Source: Macrocystis pyrifera
Taxonomy: Eukaryota > Sar > Phaeophyceae > Laminariales > Laminariaceae
Length of the DNA: 64,000 nucleotides
Direction of reading: 5' to 3'
NCBI GenBank assembly: GCA_031763025.1
Contig: JASSKH010000021.1
Coordinates: 1,054,001-1,118,000 of the forward strand
Each line of letters starts with the position of its first letter. Position 1 is the first letter of the stretch. Made by a program: the position numbers and the translations under genes. The notes below the pieces were generated by a model, which was not told where the DNA came from, searched no databases, and worked only from the letters and a program-made list of their open reading frames with translations. This document shows positions 56,660-64,000 of this stretch, piece by piece.

Positions 56660-58581
56660 CAAGGGTAGTACATACTCGTACAAGCGAAAATAATTTGCGT
56701 TACACAGCAGTCACGAATGCCGGTACGAGACTTGAGTGCTCTTCGTAGTCTAGACTATTATAGTACTGCTATAAGACTAGTACTACTGTAGTAGTACAGG
56801 TATAATATACACGGAGTAGGAGAGTAGCGGACCCTCTCTGTCCGATGGTATCAATATTGACAATTTACACAGACGACACTTCTCTCTCGAGACTCGACAT
56901 ACATCGTGATGAAAGCTGAAAAGTTTTTTTCGCTGCTCGTCGTACAGCTTTAGTTTCATAGTATTATATTATAGTAGACCGCCATAGACTATATATACTA
57001 CTTACTCACTGCTTTGCTGTAGTCGTACAACTCTCAAGTAGACTGCCAATTGTGCTGTTCGTCACCGCCGGCTACAGCAAGGTAGGCTAGATAATGAAGC
57101 GAGAGACAAGGAGACAACGACAACAACAACAACAGAACAGAGCTCGTCGTGAAGTGAAACGTATGAAACAAAAGTTTCGATAATTGGTAAGGTACCACGG
57201 GAAGCATGGAGAGTGGAGACTGGAGACCGATATAACGCGAACAAAAAAAAACTGCAACCGCCCCATGAGCAAGAGCTACTCGTGCTGCTTGCTGTCAATC
57301 AAACGCCGCCATCGAACGCTGTGTAGCTCTGTTGCTATCGTGGCCATCGCGTCCTCCTGTCTGTCCTCTATTCCACACGAGCAAGCGCTGACCGCTGACC
57401 ACACAGCATGTATACGATGTATGATACGATATGATATCACGATCATTGGTATCATATCTTTCGAGAAAAAAACAGAGAATTCTATGGAGTTTACCCGCTT
57501 GCCTTTTTTATCCGGGGCGGCACCATGATCGATTGATTGCACACCAGATGTTATATACCTGGTATACTGCTAGCAGGAGACTTGTTGTGTACGTGCGTGC
57601 GTGCCATGAGCTACGCACGAGAGGCGCTTTCACCACTATCAATATTATTGTACTATGAATAGTAGTGTACTGCGCTATACGAAGAGTGGCACATGGGCAG
57701 CACAGCAGTATTGTTAATGTATTATTAATATTAATAGTATTCATAGCAGTGGTACCTTTTTGTCCTGGTCATCACTCTTTCTTTTCTATCATATTAAACG
57801 CAACAAACAAACGGCTTATTACCACCGCTGCTGCTGTACAGGAGACCGTGATACTTACTTGTATAGTATGAGGAGATCCGGGGGGTGGGGTGAATGGCAG
57901 TGCTGTTTGTTCTACAGCAGATAGATAGCAGTAGGTTTTCTGCTGTTGCAATTTTGGGGAGCGAGTTGGTGGACATCATGCATGTATGCATGACGAATGC
58001 GACCATCATGGTGACACCAGTATCAAATGCTATCGGCATCTATCCCGCTTGCGCCTTCACCTACACCCTCGGGTTTGCTTATGCCCAGCCAGGGGTAGCG
58101 AGCGGACTCGATGCCAGTCTATCACACACCTAGTCAGTGCATCACAGCACCGCAGCAGCAGCAGCAGCAGCAGACTCTGAGGCAACGTAGTACGTACATA
58201 TCAGACGTGATCATGTGAGATCTATGGGTCTAAGGGGTGTCTTGCCTACTATCTTTGCATCGTGTGCATCGAAAAAAAAAAACTCTTGTGTGGCTGGCCT
58301 GCACACAAGAAAACATCACTCCTGCCCACCATCACCACCACGGCAAACAGTGATCCTGCCCTGTGCCTGTAGCGGATAGTAATAGGTACACCGTTGGCAT
58401 TGCACTGACTACAGTAGTAGTACAGTCTCCGTACGTACTCGTACTACACCTGTACGTACTCGTACTACACCTGTACGTACGTGTTGCCCATCAGTTTAGT
58501 GATCACGAGAGGGCTCGTATTACTGCTCTACAGAGTGGCGGAGAATCAGGACGCACGCACTGTTATTATTTATACCGCTGT
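56660..58581. other. No gene recognised
   Basis: A 79-codon frame at 57894-58133 reads partly protein-like (YPACAFTYTLGFAYAQPGVA) but has no family or splice support. (CAG)n at 58151-58170; duplicated CGTACTCGTACTACACCTGT at about 58431-58475. Confidence 0.4.
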
Positions 58582-59172
58582 ATGCTGTGTATATGCTGCG
58601 CTATACAGAGTAGTGGAAGTGCCGCACAGAGCAGCCAAATACACAAAGCACTATTGATTGGGTTTGCGCGCCAATCTATACTACTGTATGTAGGATTATC
58701 TCTCACCTCGTGGTGGCAGACCCATGTTAAGTCGGGTCATCATACACCAGACCGTCCTTCGAATATGCTTGTGTGCGCTGAATGCACCAACCAGCAGCTG
58801 ACTGACAGGCGTGGGGGTGATGCAATGATGATGGTGCCGCTATTATATATAAGCGGTGGGTATAAAATACGTACCGTTATCTACGCAGAACACGCAGGAA
58901 CGAGTGCTCGCAATTGTTTTTGGTACGCGTACACGAGACCCGAGATGACAAAGAAAGATAGATCACGCGATGATAGTCGTTGTTGTTGTGCCGCGATGAC
59001 ACCACAAGACAAAAAGAGAGGAAGAAGACAAGAGCTGTTTGTCGGTTTGATTGTTTGCTGCTGCTGTTGTATTGGAAGTAACTCCGGCTGTTTTTCTACG
59101 AATTTCGAAATAAAAAAAGTAGTATATTTATTGTTGTTGAGGAAACAATACAGATTTTTACCCAAAACTTAA
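58582..59172 (+). CDS. Unexplained 196-residue open frame
   Basis: From the ATG at 58582 the frame stays open for 197 codons including the stop, and it is open for at least 73 codons before that ATG. It is the longest frame in ordinary-composition DNA here. The product is Cys-rich with no recognised motif (VGLIVCCCCCIGSNSGCF near the C-terminus) and a basic stretch (TPQDKKRGRRQELF). No domain, signal peptide or splice support. It may be chance or a lineage-specific gene. Confidence 0.2.
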   Translation: MLCICCAIQSSGSAAQSSQIHKALLIGFARQSILLYVGLSLTSWWQTHVKSGHHTPDRPSNMLVCAECTNQQLTDRRGGDAMMMVPLLYISGGYKIRTVIYAEHAGTSARNCFWYAYTRPEMTKKDRSRDDSRCCCAAMTPQDKKRGRRQELFVGLIVCCCCCIGSNSGCFSTNFEIKKVVYLLLLRKQYRFLPKT

Positions 59173-60180
59173 GGAAGTCTTGCTTACTTTATTAGAATAC
59201 CAGTGCGAGTTAGGGGAATTTTTTCTGGTGGTCTGGTGGTCTGCTTTGTTCTCTCTCACGAAAAATTTCGGCGAGCAAGGAATATGTGTGCGGCTGAAAC
59301 ACCTTACATTACGTACGCATCATACTTCTACTCCGTTGCACTGACTGCAAACTGAAAGCCGGAGGAGAAGGGGGGGGCGGAGGCCTATTCTCATATGTTG
59401 CTTGCTTGTACAAGCAGTACGAATCTTTTTTTGACCAGAATGGATTGTGCATCCCTTTCGAGACGGAAAGGAGGGGGCGGGGTATTTGATTTATTGTCTC
59501 TTTTCTGTGTTTTTGTTCACGATGGTGCAGAAGCAGTGTGCCCTATATTATATCTCATATTTTGCAGCTGTAAAATATATAATAGTCTTCTATTACTTTT
59601 ACTACTGCTCCTCGTCTAGGTGTGGTAACTCCCTCGGCAGTTTTGCCAATATTTTAAGTTTTTAATAAAAATAAATCATATTGGGGTCATCAATCGTGGC
59701 GGCGCATATACTATTATTATAATACCCGTGACACAAGAAGAGCGACTTCGATTCCATGTAGAAATCTAAATGCATACTATTATTAATAGCGACTGCACCA
59801 CGTTGGTTTACTTTTCCAATGGTATAGATATAACCCCCCGACCCCCCGGGCCACAGACACATCATGCATGCAAAAGAAAAGTTATACGAGTACCTCACTA
59901 AAAAGTTAATTGATTTATGAGCAAGTAAAATGAGAGTCTTTGCTGCCGCCGTCCTGCGCTGGCTTCGCTTTTTTTTTGTTTGATTGTGGGCCCACAGATT
60001 TCCCCGGCGTACGTTTTGCAATCTGTGAGCTAGGATCTTTAGGGGTGCTTTTGACTTGAAAACTGCGTCGCGCGGTCTGCACTTTCGAATTGTCGTCCGC
60101 AATTGAGAAATTTCCTGGTTAGATGTATACGCGGCGCATCCCCGTTTATGGCCAGTTTTGACCGTTTTGCCTGCGGTTTG
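59173..60180. other. No gene recognised
   Basis: Low-complexity and A/T-rich; nothing with consistent exon boundaries. A minus-strand VGRLFKYFGSCWDQG word just beyond (near 60260) is isolated. Confidence 0.45.
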
Positions 60181-60186
60181 GGGTCA

Positions 60187-60236
60187 GGGTTAGGGTTAGA
60201 AAGGGTTAGGGTTAGGGTTAGGGGTTGGGTTGGGTC
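60187..60236. repeat. Interstitial telomere-like (TTAGGG)n tract
   Basis: Five or six GGGTTA units with small interruptions (GGGTTAGGGTTAG, AAAGGGTTAGGG), ending in GGGGTTGGGTTGGG. It sits inside the window, away from a chromosome end. Confidence 0.9.
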
Positions 60237-60522
60237 TTCGCCCGTACCTTGATCCCAACAGGAACCAAAATACTTGAACAGCCTACCAACCTGAAGATCC
60301 GAGCTCACAGATTGTAATGGGACCCCTTCCCCGGGAACCGATATATGTCCCGGTCGATCGGTCTATACACTCTACTTGTATGGTGTACGGAAGCATGAAT
60401 ACCTGATGGCACGAACTACTTGAATCTAAAAGGGTCAAAATCAAGCCGTAGACTACTTGCCGAACATACGTCCTCTGCCATACTAGGCCCAACATTACTG
60501 CAACAGCAGGTATGTATCAGTG

Positions 60523-60858
60523 TATCCCCGGTGGCTTGGTAGGTGGTCCGCGAGCTTATCAAGATCAATTTCGTGAGTTCGAGTCTCACCGAGTGAGTGC
60601 ATGCTCGTATAGGGACTTTTTCTTGCATAAAATTGATTAGCGGAAAGCGCGAGAGCGTGAGTGAGCTGTACATTCGATGAAAATCGACGAGCAGTGGGAA
60701 TGCTGAACCCTATGCGCGATAAAAACTAAAGGCACGAACCGGGGGGGAGAAGGGATGACACCTGTGACCACGGCTTGTCCAGAAGATCGTCGAGGGTAAA
60801 AACCTCCTACGAGTGGGCTGGAAAGTAAAAGTGATGATGAAAAAAAATAAATAAATAT
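60523..60858 (+). mobile_element. tRNA-derived SINE, copy 3
   Basis: The head TCCCCGGTGGCTTGGTAGG and B box GAGTTCGAGTCTCACCGAG are followed by the same body as the copies at 8500 and 12918. The end is A-rich (GATGATGAAAAAAAATAAAT). The middle of its head differs from the other two (GAGCTTATCAAG). Confidence 0.88.
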
Positions 60859-60869
60859 ATATAGGCATT

Positions 60870-61130
60870 GCATGTACGTTAATACGACAACGGCAACGAG
60901 AAAACGACGAAACGACGACGACCAAAAACAGTCTAGCGCGCACACAGCGAACGACAATAAGCGACAAACAACAACAACCGAAATGGCGACAACAACAAAA
61001 AACAATCAACCTGACAACAGCAACAAAACAACGCATACCAACAACAGCATCAGCAGCAGCAACACATCAGGCAGCAACACGCTGACATCAGCAACAACAT
61101 GTAGACATCAACAACAACAACACTGTTAGG
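60870..61130. repeat. CAA/CAG-rich low-complexity DNA
   Basis: ACAACAACAACCG and CAGCAGCAGCAACAC runs; Thr/Asn-rich frames are not genes. Confidence 0.75.
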
Positions 61131-62908
61131 AATAGGCGGATATCATCCACACAAAAAACAAATAGGGGGAAGACGGAATTCCTCCCTCTCGCCATTTTAT
61201 CTGGAAAAAAAAAACAATTCACTTGAAAGAAAAGCACTCCGTATGTCTATCATAGTCACGGGTAGCTCGCGTGCTCCACACGACACCAGATTCCTCTAGT
61301 GTAACATTCGGACCTGGACGAGAAGAAAAAGCATTCGACGTAACCCCCCCCCCCCCCGGGGGGCGCGCATAGCACCACCACATGCAACGAATTGCTCGTA
61401 GCGACGTACTGCAGTCTTATCTATTAATAGCGCATAGTACATACCCCGCATGTACCGGTACACACAGCAATAAAGACAGATGTATCGACGAAACCAAGTA
61501 TTTATTTATGAGGGAGGAGGTCGCCCGTAAATACATTTACCTCGGAAGAGAGGTCAAGACATACACCACTGGTTATTACACTTCGGGGCATTTGTTTCTG
61601 ATAGTATTAGTGAAGAATGAAATACCCGCCATAAAGCAAGTCAACCAGAGGATGCTACTTGCACTACTATTTTTAGTAGTCTAGCAAATACCACTGGACC
61701 ACTTGATACATAGAGTGTCTCCGCTTGATACAGAGTATAGCCAGTCGTGAGCACTGCAGCAAATGCCAACTACCAACACCACGTATCAACAATACTCCTT
61801 TTACCCCACCGATTGTTATTACAGTATCATCGTGTTACTCTTTCGCATACAGTAGTAGTAATGACAGAACCGGAACTCGACAGTCTGCACACCGCACGTG
61901 CTGTCAATCACGTCGTGCCATAAGCAATGCAGTCCATGGTTTTTATTGTGGATACAGCAATGATCCCTCTATAGTGCCGGTATGCGCCGACCAAATACCT
62001 GTGCTCTCTCTAGCGGCAACCGGCACACTACTCCGCACACTGCCACACTGAATAATCCCGTCTGTACTACAAACAATTTCACGGGCCCTAGGTAGCCGGC
62101 ACTGGTCAACCGGCGCTTGAAAAAGAGACCACTACGTACTGTATAACGTGGTTTGCTTTCCGTCAGATCATGCAGCATGGCGACCCAAAGACCTCCAAAG
62201 CTCAACGACCACATGTTTATAGCACAGCAAAAATAATGGCATGTGACCTACTATTGATAGATTAGAACCTAATAAGGCAGACCCTCACACGTCATCGACA
62301 ATAACCCCGCTTTCGAATATGTAAGTATATAAGTAAGAAGTATAGAGCCGGCGCGAAGACTAAGACTATGAATTAGGATTTTTGAGAGTACCGGTACTAT
62401 TGGTACCAGTTAGAACAGTTCATTGTGTCAAGACTGCTTGCTGTGACTATCGCTTGCCCTCTTTTCTAGTGAATGTTTCTCGCCCAGCTCCTCGCCACAT
62501 ACGCCTTTGAAAACAAATATCGGCTCAATTAGAGCCGCAGCGACAGATATACTGTATGTAGTCTATGTGTGTAGGACAGGACTTCTATGCAGACTACTGT
62601 ATGTCCCCGATGCCTTTTTATGATAGTTATCGTCAGGTTTTCTGTTAGTATTGTGCTTGCCTTCCGACAATATAGCGTCGATGCCGTTCCTATATAAACC
62701 GAATGTCCTTCCGTAAATCAGTAGTATCCCTCATACGCTTCTCTGCCAGTCGTTTCCCAATTTCCATTCCCCACATCATTTCATTCTAGCTACCGGTATA
62801 TATAATAGTATGTATCCTATTCCTCGTCAACTTCTATTTATTCGACAATGTGCAGGCACTGCTGTGCAAACATAAACCGACTATCTATCAATGCATCTCA
62901 TTCTCGTC
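61131..62908. other. No gene confirmed
   Basis: A 100-codon plus frame at 61382-61684 reads partly protein-like (DETKYLFMREEVARKYIYLG) but has no family or splice context. 61950-62110 is the CCGGCAC repeat related to 31345-31530. Confidence 0.4.
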
Positions 62909-63265
62909 GCATCATCATCATCGTCCTCATCACTATCATCATCATCATCATCACCACCATCGTCATCATCGTCATCATCATCATCATCTTGATCACCGTC
63001 TTCATGATCACCATCATATACGACTGGGTTATCTTCAACATCATCATCTTCAGCATCGTCATGATCACCACCCTCATGGTCATCATCACCATGATCACCA
63101 TGATGATGATCATCATCACCATGATCACCATGATGATGACCATCATCATCTTGAGCACAATCTTCATGATCACGATCATCATCATCGTCATGATCGCCAC
63201 CTTCATGATCATCATTTTCATCGTCATTTTCTTATCACCATGATCACATCATCAGCATCATCGTC
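62909..63265. repeat. (ATC)n/(ATG)n microsatellite
   Basis: About 350 bp of CATCATCATC with CACCATGATCACCATGATGA higher-order units. All six frames over it are artefacts. Confidence 0.95.
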
Positions 63266-63878
63266 ACCACCGTGAATTGATGGCCGAGATAGGGTAAGGG
63301 TAAGGGACGCAGGTGTATCTGGCAGCTGGGAACCAGTGCTTCGCTTCTTCTGATTTAGATCTTTATTGATGGCGAGAGCTGAGGAGGTGCTCTGGTAGAG
63401 AAGTGAGAGGTAGGGGGGAGGGACTCGACGCCCAGATATACTCGTCCCACCCCACGCCACAAACTCTACTAAATTTATCTTATCTGATGTACTCCTACAG
63501 AACTTTCCTATGGCTATCGGTCGTTCTTCTGCTAATATAAGAACTTCTCGTTTTATGGTCCTATCTCCGTTTAGGAACATTAATCTCGTCTTACGAGCTA
63601 TCTGCCCTAGAGAACATTTCTAAAAGAACGGTACTCTCGACTAACGGAATATCCGCCGGGTTAATTCATTCTTTGGGTTATTCTCGTATTTGTGAGACTG
63701 CAAAACTGCCGGCTTTATTATCTATATCTATAGCCCATGAGTAATTCACTCATATCACATTAGCCCACCCTGAATTGTCGTATATGCAGACCACAATATG
63801 GTCGAAGGATGATGGCAAAGTTCATTCCAAACGACCAGGAAAAGGTGGTCGAAGATGCGGCTATTTGAAACAAAAGAA
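63266..63878. other. No gene confirmed
   Basis: The minus frame at 63224-63580 starts FLNGDRTIKREVLILAEERP, which looks protein-like, but I cannot assign it. It could belong to a retroelement running into the next sequence. Confidence 0.35.
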
Positions 63879-63950
63879 ATGAGGCTATAGATTCCTCCAC
63901 ACCTCGTAATAAGAAATGAGGCTATAGATTCCTCCACACCTCGTAATAAG
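63879..63950. repeat. Short tandem duplication (about 35 bp)
   Basis: GAAATGAGGCTATAGATTCC...CACACCTCGTAATAAGA occurs twice head to tail. Confidence 0.9.
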
Positions 63951-64000
63951 ACCCAAACACTACCAAGGGGTGTTCACTGAGAACATCCACTAGAGGGAGA

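Noticed and set aside
60039..60308. Minus-strand frame containing VGRLFKYFGSCWDQG
   Set aside because: The short word looks protein-like and has a possible donor after it, but the frame runs straight into the telomere-like tract and no partner exon was found.
62848..63275. His-rich and Ile/Met-rich frames of over 100 codons
   Set aside because: Pure translations of the (ATC)n microsatellite.

Overview
This is nuclear DNA from a eukaryote, most likely a stramenopile alga such as a brown alga. Three things point that way: long genes with many small exons and introns of about 0.1-4 kb, intron junctions that read cleanly as GT-AG (one GC-AG), and a (TTAGGG)-type telomere-like tract at about 60.2 kb. 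There is no rRNA, no operon structure and no CRISPR array. The taxonomic call is inference. Most of the window is mobile or repetitive DNA, and most long open frames in it are accidental.

Layout. 0-0.3 kb: tail of a LINE reverse transcriptase (minus strand). 0.3-5.5 kb: G-rich tracts, short TA-flanked MITEs (one nested in another), and two arrays of a 42-bp repeat around a possible small gene. 5.9-12.85 kb: a large, interrupted palindrome bounded by a 54-bp inverted repeat beginning GGCC. It carries the broken N-terminus of a Harbinger-like transposase and nested insertions, including a tRNA-derived SINE. 13-16 kb: a second SINE, inverted-duplicate material, and a clean Harbinger-type MITE with a TTA target duplication. 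16.2-16.5 kb: one good minus-strand exon resembling the start of an adenine phosphoribosyltransferase, with a doubtful second exon. 18.4-21.1 kb: a decayed GC-rich retroelement (minus), with 3' fragments at 28.4 and 49.6 kb. 21.8-27.8 kb: a plus-strand gene, split into about five exons, for a nucleoredoxin/tryparedoxin-like protein in which the first cysteine of the WCxxC motif is tryptophan. 28-36 kb: dispersed repeats and minisatellites.

36.2-48.9 kb: the best-supported gene, minus strand, 12 exons, 564 residues. All splice phases agree. It encodes a secreted protein with a signal peptide and two spherulin-4-like domains. The first keeps the DGIFFDEAP acidic motif. In the second the equivalent reads AGFFFGSFN, so it is probably inactive as a hydrolase. 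Several intron positions and phases match between the two halves, which supports internal duplication. Its introns contain degenerate tandem copies of the gene's own exon-intron junctions (introns 2, 5, 8 and 9). This is the most unusual observation in the window, and the nucleoredoxin-like gene shows a similar local duplication.

49-64 kb: more MITEs, tRNA-like sequences, a perfect 50-bp-arm hairpin, minisatellites, a third SINE copy, an interstitial telomere-like tract, an (ATC)n microsatellite and an unexplained 197-codon open frame. No pathway link between the genes is visible. Family names come from motif recognition alone; no database search was possible.
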